From: Papaver somniferum
Taxonomy: Eukaryota; Streptophyta; Magnoliopsida; Ranunculales; Papaveraceae
Length of the DNA stretch: 64,000 nt
Direction: 5' to 3'
Assembly: GCF_003573695.1 (NCBI RefSeq)
Contig: NC_039367.1
Coordinates: 160,658,542-160,722,541 of the forward strand
The notes beneath the pieces were generated by a model. It was not told where the DNA came from. It was given only the letters and a program-made list of their open reading frames with translations, and searched no databases. Position 1 is the first letter of the stretch; the number at the start of each line of letters is the position of its first letter. Shown piece by piece: positions 45,575 through 57,129 of the stretch. Both the position numbers and the translations under genes were made by a program.

Positions 45575-48228
45575 CTACTTCTTAGTTGATCCTTCATTAT
45601 CTTCATCAGACTTGTTCCCTTCTTCGTCTGCATTAGAATCTTCATCACCATCAGATTCTTCATCATCAGCTTCGCTATCAGAGATAATCAAACTGGGAGT
45701 ATTATGTGGGATTTCTTCCAAGAGACAAGGATAATCAGAATGTGGGATATTATGTTCGTCACAAACCATTTGGATAGTTTGATTGCGAAAATGCATAACA
45801 TCATTCTTAAAATTCGCAACAGTGATCTTGATTTGATTCTTTAATCTTGAATATTTGTCGTTGCGAGAAGAAAGATTCTTTGCGAGTTCCTCCTTTTCAG
45901 CTTCGAGTTCCTCAATCTTTTCACGATATATACTTTCAGAATCTGCGAGCAAAAGACAATCAATTATTAACTTGATGAAAATTCATAAGAAGCAAAAGAT
46001 TAGTAAAGAAGAGAAGTTAGTAATCTTCTCTGTCAGAAATCATATCTCTAATCAAGGTTGTATGCTCAACTTCGAGACTAACATTTACACCTAAATCTTT
46101 TCTGGCATCATCTAAGATTTTCGCAGCCCAAACAAATTCATCCTCATTATTTATAAGAAGACGAGAACGAATTTGATTTTCCCTTTCGCAGAGTTCGATG
46201 TTCTTGCGTTTAGCTTCATCTCGTTCAAGTTGAACTTCAATAAGGGTCTCTTGGAATTTCGCCGAAGCCTTAGCACCTTGATCAGAGATGTGATCCTTAT
46301 CATCTATGAGACCGCTAATTTTGGTTCTTAAATCATTGGTTTTCTCTTTAGAATCAAGAAGAAGACGCTTAAATCGGTTGGCTAAGCCTAAACTAGATCT
46401 ATGGTCAATTTCTAAGAGGCGAAATTTAGATCTAAGCTCATTTAGAGAAAGAGATGAAGTTCTATCATTTGAGAAGCTATTTAAGGAATTGTTAAGACGC
46501 TCAAGAAGGGTATCATTATCCAAGGCATTAGGAAATGAACGAAGAAGGGTAGCTTCATCAGAAAGACCATAAATGTATGCAAAAAGGATCATTTAAATAA
46601 GATAAAACAACAGGACGAATGAATGAAGGGAAAAGAAAAAAGTAACATACCGTAAAGCTGATTATTAGCTTGCTGAAGACTAGAGATTTTGTTCTTATAC
46701 GAAGAAGAATCAATTTCTATTTGTCTATTTTTCTCGCGAATACATTTAACTTCAACTTCCAATTCTTCATTCTTTGTGCGAAATTGAAGATTCTTCTTTT
46801 CAAGATTTTCGCATCTCCTCTCTAGATCCGAGGCAACAACGAAAGAAGCTTTTCCATCCTGCGAGAAAATATAAAAAATACTAATATAGAAAGAAATTTT
46901 GAGTTATGACAATGAAGAAATAAAAGGATAAAAAAATACCAGACTATTGAGGGAATGCAAGAAGTCGGGAGTCACTGATATAGAAACTCCACGAAGAGAA
47001 CTATCACCATCCAGCAAAGGGACATCGCAAAGTGTAGTGAGAGCCTTGCAGGTGTTGGCGAATTTGATATCTCCCATTCCTTGCAGAGAATCAGAAAAGA
47101 GGCCAGAGAGCTTAACCATAGAAGATTCAGGTGGAAAATATTCACTTGCGACAAGATCATCATTGTCCTCATCATCTTTGTCACTTTCAGAATTTTCTTG
47201 AGGAGGAATATTTGAAGGAGAAGAAGAACGTACTTTCCTTTTCTTTGAAGGAGGAGCAGTTGATTTTTCTCTGCGAAGAACACCTTTACCTTTATCACCA
47301 GTCTTCGCAACATCAGCAGGCTCTTCTATTTCAGCAATAATCTTCACACACAGATATAAATAAGAAATGGAAGCAACAATATACAGTTTAAAATCATAAG
47401 GAATTTTTTTTACCTCATCTGTGTATGAACGAAGAGCTAACAGAGTACTAGCTTTCCCAGTCCTGTTATAACTATCTTTCAGTTTTTGGATCTGCAGAAT
47501 GTCACAAGAGTTAGCGAAAAAAATAATAAAGACAAATAAAAAAATGTAAAGTGAACTAAATGGGAATAAACATACCTATTTCTCCTTCTCGGGCCAAGAG
47601 AAAACCCAAGGTTGATAAGCAGCGAGATTCGCAGGAAGAACATTTGACCCAACAATGTAAGGTCCTTTTAGCATTAAAGGAAAAACACACCATTTATCAT
47701 CTTTGGATTGATGAGGAGTTGTGTTTTTACCAGAGTGCCAGTCAATATCTTGCATGAGAATTTTATCTTCATCAATGTTATCTTTCCTTTTTAAGTGAAT
47801 ACCCCAGCGAGTATTCTCTTTCTTCATGGAGATAAGTTCATAGTTCTCAAAGAAACTCGCTACTGTGTATTTCTCAGCGATTATCTCTAGGTCTGCAAAT
47901 TTAGGATCCCAAATTTAGCGAACTTTAGCATCAAATGGATGCAATCCCCACTCAGTTGGAAGATAGCTCGCGAAAATCCTGGATGAGCGAGAATTTCATA
48001 GAATAAAGGAAGACCTGGGTCATAAAGAGGAATAGGGAGACCTGCGAGAATCTTACCTAACGAAATTATGATTGATTGATCATCACAGTACTGATCAGAG
48101 AAAAGTTTGACAGAAAGAATTGATTTGGCATTTTCACCAGGAATAATAGAGAGTGTGAAACCTTTATCAGCAAGATCTTTTTGGACATCTTTTAAATTCT
48201 TCTCATGTATATGACCACTTGGACCCAT
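45575..48228 (-). pseudogene. Antisense spliced gene of copy B (gypsy-type transposase-like plus coiled coil)
   Basis: Runs opposite to the element. Exons on the minus strand: 48228-47576, 47491-47414, 47341-46940, 46858-46651, 46576-46025 and 45942-45575, about 753 codons in a consistent phase. The N-terminal domain (AGLPIPLYDPGLPLFYEIL, WCVFPLMLKGPYIVGSN, NLAAYQPWVFSW) resembles the gypsy-type transposase-like domain. Exon 3 is PPSKKRK then acidic. Exons 4-5 are coiled coil (LERRCENLEKKNLQF, SLGLANRFKRLLLDSKEK), and exon 6 has an acidic C-terminus. Exons 2-6 are open. Defects: a net 37-nt deletion near 47919, TAG at the end of exon 1, the exon 5 acceptor AG changed to AT, and the exon 5 donor GT changed to AT. 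It is clearly better kept than the sense gag. A structural or regulatory role is a guess. Confidence 0.7.
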
Positions 48229-48567
48229 ATTTGAATATAGAGTATGGGAATGAATAAAAAGTAAGAAGATTGAAGGGGGAAAAATTACAGTAGCAGAACT
48301 TGCAGAAGAATAACAGAGTTGCAGAGATGATAAAAAGAGAAGAGAAAGTAAAAAGAAAGTGGAAAGAAGAGTAAGAAGAGTATATAAAGGAGAGTTTTTT
48401 ACTCGAAGAAGTAAACATCATTAAGAAGAAAATATGTGAGCGGTTGAAAAGCAGCGGTTACAAAAGACGTGTCAAGAAACAGATGGCAGAAAGAATACGT
48501 GTGATAAATGCAGAATATGAAGAGATGAACAGATGCGGCATTTATCACATCATTCTCTACTTTGCAG

Positions 48568-48590
48568 AGAAGATATGAGAAGAGGCAAGA
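48568..48590 (+). other. Polypurine tract of copy B
   Basis: GAAGATATGAGAAGAGGCAAGA ends directly at the 3' LTR. Confidence 0.75.
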
Positions 48591-49062
48591 TGTAGGATCA
48601 AAATCTCGCAATGATAATGTCTCAGCAAAATTATCAATTACACAACACAACAGTGTCGCAGAACAATTTCAGAAATGATACGATAAACGACGTCAGCTAG
48701 AATCACGAGAAAGATGTGATAGTTTTGTGAAAATTAGAAAGCTTGCGAAATTAACGTTTGTAAGGTTGCGAGAATGTCGCAAACCATACCCGAAAATAAA
48801 GGACAGATTAGCTGTCATCCACTATGTATTTCCCTATAAATAGTCGTTCAAGTTGTAAAGAAAATGGGAGAGATCTTTTTGAGTAAGAAACAAGTAAATA
48901 GGAGAGAGAAAGTTTAGAGCAGAGGTAATTCTTGATTCCTTTATCTTTTCTTGTAAGAACATTCAAAGATTGATCAATAAAATTAAGAGTGTAAACCTAA
49001 AAATGAGTTGAGTAATAATGAAATCATATGAGGGGTGTAGTGTAGGATTTCCTGCAACTACA
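48591..49062 (+). repeat. 3' LTR of copy B
   Basis: 472 bp, starts TGTAGGATCA, ends CAACTACA, followed by GTATT. TATAAATA at 48835-48842. Confidence 0.95.
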
Positions 49063-49067
49063 GTATT

Positions 49068-50746
49068 GGTTAAGGAGACAGGTTGGGTATGTGTACCTGT
49101 ACGCATACTGGCGGAAGTTCACGTTCGTGAAATTCTGCTATGTTTGAAGTTTACGAACTCAAAAACCAGTCACCTTAGGTACGTGTACCCGTACGCGTAC
49201 TGGCGGAACTTTTTCACCCGAAAAAGTCTGCTGAGTTTGGAAATTAAAACAAACTCAAAATCTTGTAGCCTAGGTACGCATACCCGTACGCATACCCAAG
49301 CTTGTTATTTCTCAGATCGGTAGTTCATGGACTTAAAACAATAAATTATAAGGAATGCAATCTTTGCAAAACAATTTTGTTTCAGTTGTGTCTATGTATA
49401 AATACCTAAGTAATTGAACAACTCTTGAACTAGTTCTTATGAGTCATTTAAACTAGTTATGAGAAAGATGAATACGGTTGATATGAAAGCACCCATATGG
49501 CTAACCATTGGTCAACCATTTCAAACCAAAATGAATACATTTTATTTTTGTGTGACAAGCTAAGTTTCGATCTAACGGTTGAAAGATATTAGCTTGGATA
49601 AATCAGGTTTTTCATCTAACGGTGATTACTGAATTCTTTGTTACCAAGGTAACCTAGATTGCAAACCCTGATTTGAAAACTATATAAGGAGACGTCTAGC
49701 AACTGTGCAAAACTAATCCCCACACCTCCTGTGTAATACTAGTTGGTTTGATATAGTCGATTCTCCTTTAATCGTAGGTTTCTTCTCGAGACCGTGTCGA
49801 TTAACGAATTGAAGACTTCATTGGGATTGTGAAGTCAGACGAAACTACTTCTCTTGTAGTTGAGCGATATGATCTTTCCATTTTCTATCGTATGAGTTCA
49901 ATTGGAATAATTGACTTGAGATTATATTTCCGATAGGTCAAGATAAAAAGAAATCACAAACATCTTCGTCTTATCGTTCGTGATTCCACAATATCTAGTT
50001 CGCTACCATACGATTTAGATTATTGTGAGGTGATTGATAATACTAGATTATTGTGAGGTGATTTAAAAAATTCTATCTTTGTAGACTTTTCTGTGTGATA
50101 CAAGTTTGTTTATTAAACTCTTCGACTTTGGTTCGTAACAATTCTTGGTTGTGGGTGAGATCAGCTAAGGGAATCAAGTGTGTAGCATCCTGCTGGGATC
50201 AGAGACGTAAGGAGTGCAAATGTACCTTGAATCAGTGTGAGATTGATTAAGGTTCAACTACAGTCCAGACCGAAGTTAGTTTGTAGTAGGATAGTGTCTG
50301 TAGCGGCTTAATACATTGTGGTGTTCAATCCGGACTAGGTCCAGGGGTTTTTCTGCATTTGCGGTTTCCTCGTTACCAAAACTTCTGGTGTCTGTGTTAT
50401 TTATATTTCGCATTATATTTTGTTATATAATTGAAATATCACAGGTTGTGCGTTCGTATCGATCAATTGTGAAACTCCAACCTTTAGTAGTATATTGGAA
50501 ATTGATTGATCCTTGGACACTGGTCTTTGGTACCGTCCAAGTTCATCTCTCTTGTATTTAATTGAGACTCGCAGATTGCTTAAGTAAGATTTAAATCAAG
50601 AGACATAAATATAAGAACTCTTTGATATACGTTTCTATTAATTGAGTCTAACCGTCTAGTTGATTCTCATAAAAGTATATTGGAGTTAGTCCATACAGAT
50701 TGATAATTGAAATATTGGGTGAGGTTGTTAGACCCCCGCTTCTTCA
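49068..50746 (+). repeat. 5' LTR of E, part 2
   Basis: Resumes after the second GTATT (49063-49067) and ends CGCTTCTTCA. TATATAAG lies at about 49681. Aligns with 54738-56602 of the 3' LTR, with a deletion of about 45 bp near 49365 and another near 49530. Confidence 0.85.
49087..49300. repeat. GTACGCGTAC-type palindrome repeats, 5' LTR of E
   Basis: Three copies (49087-49114, 49179-49206, 49274-49300) of a TACGCGTACCC, GTACGCGTAC, TGGCGG-type block. The core GTACGCGTAC is a 10-bp palindrome. Confidence 0.75.
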
Positions 50747-50748
50747 AT

Positions 50749-50762
50749 TGGTATCAGATCAG
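50749..50762 (+). other. Primer binding site of E (tRNA-Met type)
   Basis: TGGTATCAGATCAG, two bases after the LTR. Ty1/copia elements typically use TGGTATCAGAGC, complementary to initiator tRNA-Met. Confidence 0.85.
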
Positions 50763-50820
50763 GAAAACACCTTAAAGCCTTATAAGTTTGTGTTTGTTCG
50801 ATCCTCAAAAGTCTATTCCT

Positions 50821-51441
50821 ATGGGAAATCTTTTTGGGAGACTTGCTCATGGCATCTGTAACTTACACCAAAGTTCCTTAAATACTGTTCAGAGATTATT
50901 ACCTTCAAGACCTATGGTCACTCATAATAATCATAGTCCTTCTAAAATTCTAGACGGAGAAAAACAGTCCAAATGGAAAACCAAAAGTTCTTCTAAGAAA
51001 AAATATTTGAAAAAACGTAGTCAACGCTCAAAGAAATGGAATCTCACTAGATTTACTCTTAATATGTTTGAGAAATATTTTCGAAATGGATCAACTGACA
51101 AAGATCTATCTAGAGCGTTTGAAATTGTTTTTAAAATCTTAGAAAAACTTCATTCAATCGAGGAAATGAATTGTTCTGACAAAAGTTCTGTACCCATCAA
51201 ATCATGTGCACATGATGGACAATCTTTCTCCTCTACCAACTCATTAGAAGTTGATAACAAGACTTCCAGTGAGTTAAAAGCATACTCTAAGTGTCAGAAA
51301 AAGTCATTACCTAAGAAAAGAATCAGAAATAATTATAGTGACCTTGATTGTCATCATTACTATGATTATATATCTGGTACATGGCATAAATATCAACCCG
51401 GAAAGATGCATGGGGATTTCTCAGCATATCCCGCCACTTGA
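50821..51441 (+). CDS. Unknown basic protein of element E (206 aa)
   Basis: ATG at 50821, stop at 51441, directly after the primer site where gag would start. Starts MGNLFGRLAHGICNLHQ; a lysine/arginine/serine-rich stretch (KSSSKKKYLKKRSQRSKK) covers residues about 55-75, followed by a helical segment (LSRAFEIVFKILEKLHSIEE). The C-terminus is rich in aromatic and His residues (HHYYDYISGTWHKYQPG). I recognise no family. The basic stretch would suit RNA or DNA binding. It could be a shortened gag, an element-specific protein or a captured host fragment. Confidence 0.45.
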   Translation: MGNLFGRLAHGICNLHQSSLNTVQRLLPSRPMVTHNNHSPSKILDGEKQSKWKTKSSSKKKYLKKRSQRSKKWNLTRFTLNMFEKYFRNGSTDKDLSRAFEIVFKILEKLHSIEEMNCSDKSSVPIKSCAHDGQSFSSTNSLEVDNKTSSELKAYSKCQKKSLPKKRIRNNYSDLDCHHYYDYISGTWHKYQPGKMHGDFSAYPAT

Positions 51442-52091
51442 TAAAAGGATGATTCCCCCCCATGTGTATATATCTTGAGATGGGGCAAGTAATGTGTTGA
51501 TATGATGTAATTTCAGGGTAATCTATAACCTGTTTCAATAAAAGTGTTTTGGATGTGTGCAGATGGATGATAACCTAAAATGGTTTATTAAAAAGGTTAG
51601 AAATCGTCATCAGGCTGTCAATCTTCCCAGGAGAAAATCCTCTGGTAAGAATCGGTACTATGTGTCATATCTTGATAACAACAATGACATCTATTCATCT
51701 AATAGGGTGTCCTCTAAAGTCTCGATAAAAGAATAACCAAAGACAATATTCATTTAATGATAAAAAGGCCCATACTTGTGAAAATTAATCACAGGGTTGA
51801 AATCTCACTTACAAGAATCCTAAAAATTGAATATGTATACTTTTGACAAAGTTTACTGATTATCTAGCTAATTTCTTATCGTTCTTAGATGCATTGTCAA
51901 TTACAAACAGTTTTGCATAAGTATTTGTCCCTGTATGTTTTTTGTTGTCTTTTGGTTTCATTGGTGTCCTTTGTTTTTTCTCTTAAAGCTAAGTTGCATA
52001 TTTCTTGCTAATAAGTACGGAGCAGACTATCTTCTTCAAAAACCTTTTTTTTTTGTGGACCCTTCTTCCTATAGGTAGACGTACGGTTTCT
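51442..52091. other. Non-coding stretch inside E
   Basis: No gene seen. A short open segment near 51565-51730 (MDDNLKWFIKKVRNRHQ) has stops on both sides. Confidence 0.4.
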
Positions 52092-52565
52092 ATGTATCTT
52101 CACAAACTTGGAAACCCTAAGTCTTTTCAAATTCGTTTATATACCCTTCCTATTGAGTTGAGATATCTCACTCTAGGCTCCTTATTATCAATTTCGTCTT
52201 CCTCTTGCTCTTGGGTTTTACCTGAAGACTTCGTTGATAATGCGGTGTATTTCGAGTTCGATAAAGAGAAGGGAGCCTTTTTTGAAGTGAAAAGATCCCT
52301 TCCTCAATCTTTGGACTCCTACTCAGATATTGAGGACAAGTTTCCATCTGATGGGATTCTTGATGTTCAACAACTTGTTGATGCAAAGAAGTGTCTTGAT
52401 ATGGTAAGATCTAAGTTGAAAAAGGTGAATCCTGACCTCGTACTCATAAAAAATCATGCAACAGATCTTCCGAACAAGGATATCTTATCTGAAGTTACAG
52501 AGGATAATGCTGATCACAAGATCAAGGATCTCGATTATCATAAGGATCCCAAATTGGATAACTGA
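52092..52565 (+). CDS. Unknown acidic protein of element E (157 aa)
   Basis: ATG at 52092; the frame is open upstream to about 52005 without a better start. MYLHKLGNPKSFQIRLYTLP, then SSSCSWVLPEDFVDNAVYFEFDK with residue pattern of a folded domain, then a Leu/Lys helix (QQLVDAKKCLDMVRSKLKK) and an acidic tail. No recognised domain. Together with 50821-51441 this is all the coding capacity of the element. Confidence 0.4.
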   Translation: MYLHKLGNPKSFQIRLYTLPIELRYLTLGSLLSISSSSCSWVLPEDFVDNAVYFEFDKEKGAFFEVKRSLPQSLDSYSDIEDKFPSDGILDVQQLVDAKKCLDMVRSKLKKVNPDLVLIKNHATDLPNKDILSEVTEDNADHKIKDLDYHKDPKLDN

Positions 52566-53430
52566 TGATAGTTCTTGTTCGGTTGACATGGTATCTTCGC
52601 ATTGTTTTGCTTTTTAGCCAACTGATTTATTTGTCTAGAAAGTCTTCTTATGATAATTACTTCTTATGTTTTAGGAAGAATAACTAGAGTTTGGAATAGC
52701 CATTATTGTGAGTACACATAGTTATGTCCATTGTTTTTTCATCTTTATTTCTTAGGTTTATTTATTTAAATTCTAAAAATTGGTTTGGAAGATGATGTTT
52801 GCAGTATTAATCTTTATATATTGCAATATGTTATGGGATATGTGTTTGCATCCGTGAACTATTATTGTCCCATATGAGTTCGAAAGTTATCTCCTTTATA
52901 TGTCGATATGCATGTGTTGATAAAAGAAGGAATGAACTTTTGACAAACAAAAGTTAATCCTATTATGTCAATCATTGATGGAAGATAGGTTAAAATCTTT
53001 TGTTTCCAAGGATTATGTCGATTGTATGTCATTGTGCAAATAGTGATAGAAAATAGAATGAATCCTTGTATATGCTGCAGTATTGATCATTCCCTGATCC
53101 ATATTTTATGTGTATACTGCAATGCTCCATATGTTTTTCTTGTGTTGAGCATGAGACGATTGAGTTAATCATTCTTTTATGGTGAACTTAGTCGTAGCTC
53201 CGTAAGTTCTCTTATATCGAGCATTTCCAACTAGATTAATCATAGATTCGTTTGTGGTTATTTTGGTTGTGTATTCCGATTAAATTAATCATGGGTTCTC
53301 TTGCGATTAGTTTAATTGAGTTTTTTGGATATAGAAAATCATTTCTTTATGGTTTTTGGTGTCCAATAAAATCCTTCTTTTCTTGTAAAAGTAAGGTCGC
53401 TCTTGTTATTCTCTTGGGAATGACATCAAA
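52566..53430. other. Non-coding 3' region of E
   Basis: AT-rich, no gene. Sireviruses carry a long non-coding region here. Confidence 0.5.
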
Positions 53431-54087
53431 TGGGGGAGAGTTCTTTTGAACTTGTGCTTAATTTCCATATCTTTGTGGGGGGTGCGGCTGTGAAATATTT
53501 GAGGAGTTATCTTGTATCTTTATAAAATCTGTGATGAATGCATTTAGCTTCAGCTTTATGACTGCATATAAACAAGTTGGTATTTACTTTTCTTTGGTCT
53601 TGAAGTGTCTCCATGAAAATTTTCATTAGGATCTCGTTTTCGTACCTTTGCCAATTTTATTGACAAAAAGGGGGAAAATTAATATGTATTTCACGTTACA
53701 AATACATATGGTTTTCGGATCATTATGTAAGGGGGAGTGGTTTTCGTGTTGAGACGAAGTATTGACTAAGGGGGAGTGATACATATCACCATAGTATTTT
53801 TGTCGAAGTTGTGATATGAGAACTTTGATGCTGTGTAATAATACGATGACATTGTATAACAATTATTCGAGAGCTTTTGTTTTCTCATTTTTATGGCTAC
53901 GGAACTTCAACAACTATGATGCTGAACTTACAACCTTTGGAATCATGGGAGTACTTGGAAAAGACGAAGTTTTCGAGTAACGTTGAAGCGCCAAGGAGAT
54001 CAAGCATGTGGACAAGAAGCTAGAAAGTTTTATCTATTTTGTAATCCATAAGTATTGATAGTTTTGTCACTAAACAAAGGGGGAGAT
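53431..54087 (+). other. Multiple polypurine tracts of E
   Basis: TGGGGGAGAG (53431), AAAAAGGGGGAAAA (53665), TAAGGGGGAGTGG (53728), AAGGGGGAGTGAT (53768) and AAAGGGGGAGAT (54076-54087, adjoining the LTR). Repeated tracts of this kind are a Sirevirus hallmark. Confidence 0.75.
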
Positions 54088-56602
54088 TGTTAGAGCATTA
54101 CTCGGTCGAACTCGCATGCGTTGCTATATCAAGCATGTTCGTCAATATTAGTGATCAAAACTATATGTCTTGATTTCTAGTATACTTATAACTAAGTTTC
54201 GGTCTAGGATAGTTACAACTTACAAATAGTTGAGATCCAGACTCCATGGCGATTATCTTGCAAAGACGAAGAACTACTCAAGGAACTGATGGAACTTCAT
54301 CCGACTAAAAGGTATGTGGAGACTTGAACTCATCTTGTCACTCAAAAGTCTATCTACTCTATCTCCTACTCTCGAGACAACAATCATATAAGTATGATAG
54401 TTTTCATACATACACATTTTCTATTTCGAGCCGAGTTTACTCGCCTATCTTTTCTCGAAATACGTGTTGGTAAGATTTTTCTTTAACCATCTTCATATTT
54501 ACCCGTGACGAAAGTCATAATGACGTTTCAGTCTTAAAAATAACTTTGATGACGATAGTCGATTCATTATGTCTAATGACTATTATAACATTATAGAAGA
54601 ATGTTTCAATGATTGAAATGTAGAGTTGAGAATGTGTAACCACCTATGGATGTAAGCATTTAGTACGTTCACACATTTGTATATAAATCCATGTGCCGGA
54701 AACCAAGTGCGTGCATATGTGTGCATGCGGTATTGGTTAAGGAGAAAGGTTGGGTATGCGTACCCGTACGCATACTGGCGTAAGTTCACGTCCGTGAAAT
54801 TCTGCTAGGTTTGAAGTTTGCGAACTCAAAAACAAGTCACCTTAGGTACGTGTACCCACACGCGTACTGGCGGAACTTTTTCACCCGAAAAAGTCTGCTG
54901 AGTTTGGAAACTAAAACCAACTCAAAATCCGGTAGCCTAGGTACGCGTACCCAAGGTGGTTATTTCTCAAATCGATAGTTCATGGACTTAAAACAATAAA
55001 TTATAAGGAATGCAATCTTTGCAAACCTGGGGTATATTGTTCATCAATCGATTAAAATGAATCAAATCGATTTTGTTTCAATTGTGTCTATGTATAAAGA
55101 CCTAAGCAATTGAACAAATCTTGAACTAGTTCTTATGAGTCATTTGAACTAGTTATGAGAAAGATGAATACGGTTGATATTAAAGCACTCATATGGCTAA
55201 CCATTGGTCAACCATTTGTGAACCAACCAATGTACACGATTAGGCACGGTTACTCAAACCTAAATGAATATATTTCATTTGTGTTTGACAAGCTAAGTTT
55301 CGATCTAACAGTTGAAAGATATTAGCTTGGATAAATCAGGTTTTTCATCTAACGGTGATTATTGAATGCTTTGTTACCAAGGTAACCTAGATTTCAAATT
55401 AACCCTGATTTGAAAACTATATAAGGAGACCACTAGCAACTGTGCAAAACTAATCCCCACACCTCCTGTGTGATACTAGTTTGTTTGCTAGAGTCAATTC
55501 ACCTTTAATCATAGGTTTCTTCTCGAGACCCTATCGATTAACGACTTGGAGACTTCATTGAGATTGTGAAGCTAGACGAAACTACTTCTCTTGAAATCTA
55601 TAAAATAATAGAATATAAATCGTGCATATTTCAATATTTCCCGTGAGAACTCATGTTTAGTTCTACAGTTCAATTGGAATAATTGACTTGAGATTATATC
55701 TCCGATAGGGCAAGATAAAAAGAAATCACAAACATCTTCATCTCATCGTTTGTGATTCCAAAATATCTAGTTTCGCTACCATACGATTTAGATTATTGTG
55801 AGGTGACTGATACTACTAGGATGTTCTTAGGGAATGTAAGTCCGGTTTATCGATTGGTTCTTGTTCACCTTGATTTCTATCGAAAGACAGAACAAAAATT
55901 TTAGGTTTATTTGTGGGAGACAGATTTATCTATCTTTGTAGACTTTTATGTGTGATACAAGTTTGTTTATTAAACTCATCGACTTTGGTTCGTAGCAATT
56001 CTTGGTTGTGGGTAAGATCAGCTAAGGAAATGAAGTGTGTAGTATCCTGTTGGGATCAGAGACGTAAGGAGTGCAAATGTACCTTGAATCAGTGTGAGAT
56101 TGATTAGGGTTCCACTACAGTCCATACCGAAGTTAGTTTGTAGTAGTCTAATGTCTGTAGAGGCTTAATACAGTGTGGTGTTCAATCTGGACTAGGTCCC
56201 GAGGTTTTTCTGCATTTGCGGTTTCCTCGTTAACAAAACTTCTGGTATCTGTGTTATTTTCATTTCGCATTATATTTTGTTATATAATTGAAATATCACA
56301 GGTTGTGCGTTTGTATCGATCAATTGTGAAATTCAACCTTTGGTTTTTGATTGGAAATTGATTGATCCTTGGACATTGGTCTTTGGTACCGTCCAAGTTT
56401 ATCTCTCTTGTGTTTAATCGAGACTCGTAGATTGCTTGAGTAAGATTTAAATCAAGAGATAGAGATATAAGAACTCTTTGATATACTTTTCTATTGATTG
56501 AGTCTAACTGTCTAGTTGATTCTCATAAAAGTATATTGGAGTTAGTCCATACAGATCTCTAATCGAAATATTGGGTGAGGTTGTTAGACCCTCGCTTTTT
56601 TA
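54088..56602 (+). repeat. 3' LTR of element E
   Basis: 2515 bp. Starts TGTTAGAGCATTACTCGG, ends CGCTTTTTTA (TA where the 5' LTR has CA), followed by GTGTT. TATATAAG at 55418-55425. Contains the uninterrupted target site of copy B at about 54727-54745. Confidence 0.9.
54754..54952. repeat. GTACGCGTAC-type palindrome repeats, 3' LTR of E
   Basis: Copies at 54754-54780, 54846-54873 and 54940-54952, matching those of the 5' LTR; the third is shortened. Confidence 0.7.
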
Positions 56603-56607
56603 GTGTT

Positions 56608-56883
56608 GCTGCTAGGGGTTCGTGGTCTGAAGAATTGAATCCTGGTGGCGAGCTGTTGCTGCTGTATGTTGTGAAGCAGATAAGAAATGAAATTGTTGGT
56701 GATGGCAGTGACGATGAATTATCAGTTGCAGAAAGGGTTTATGAAGAATGAGCAATTGAGGTGGCAAGATGATGTTGATGGTGCAGCTCTGGGCTAATTG
56801 AAGCACTGTTGTGCTGATAAATTGCGAGAATAAATTATTCATTAGTTGTATGCTAGGAAAGTCTACAGAATGTGTGCATGTAT
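56608..56883 (+). repeat. Segment between E and F, probably LTR of G, part 2
   Basis: Follows the GTGTT duplication, so it continues the target DNA that lies left of 36779. No gene. Assignment to the G LTR is by position only. Confidence 0.5.
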
Positions 56884-57129
56884 TGTTAGAGCACTGCTCG
56901 GTTAAACTCACATGCGTTTATATCTCAAGCATGTTTGTCAATGCTAGTGATCAAAACTATTAGTCTTGATTTCTAGTCTACTTATAGATGTCTCGGACTA
57001 GGACATAGATTGTGTAGTTGAGTATTAGACTTCACGACGTTCATCATTTGAAGATGAAGAACTACTAAGGGGATCTTATGGAACTTCATCAACAAAAGGT
57101 ATGTGGAGACTGAAACTCATTTATCACTT

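Larger units (their letters stand above)
37422..49062 (+). mobile_element. Copy B: Tat-like Ty3/gypsy element with antisense gene
   Basis: 11,641 bp including a solo LTR of 2.8 kb. LTRs are 37422-37893 and 48591-49062 (472 bp each, TG...CA), with target duplication GTATT at 37417-37421 and 49063-49067. The intact target is visible in the other LTR of E (54727 region: GCATGCGGTATTGGTTAAGG). Sense strand: primer site, broken gag and protease. Antisense strand: spliced coiled-coil gene 48228-45575. No reverse transcriptase or integrase. About 18 substitutions separate the LTRs (about 3.8%, by eye), so B is older than H. Confidence 0.95.
36779..56602 (+). mobile_element. Element E: non-autonomous Sirevirus-like Ty1/copia element, split by copy B
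   Basis: 5' LTR 36779-50746 (about 2322 bp after removing copy B), primer site at 50749, internal region 50747-54087 (3.3 kb), 3' LTR 54088-56602 (2515 bp). The target duplication GTGTT is at 36774-36778 and 56603-56607. The tRNA-Met-type primer site and the series of GGGGGA-rich polypurine tracts before the 3' LTR fit Sireviruses. Gag and pol are missing; two unknown ORFs remain. Several indels separate the two LTRs, so it is older than copy B. I estimate it as a large retrotransposon derivative (LARD). Confidence 0.8.

Noticed and set aside
56612..56911. 99-codon minus-strand frame between E and F
   Set aside because: Crosses the F LTR boundary, no recognisable domain, composition is His/Gln/Leu-rich as expected for a shadow frame.
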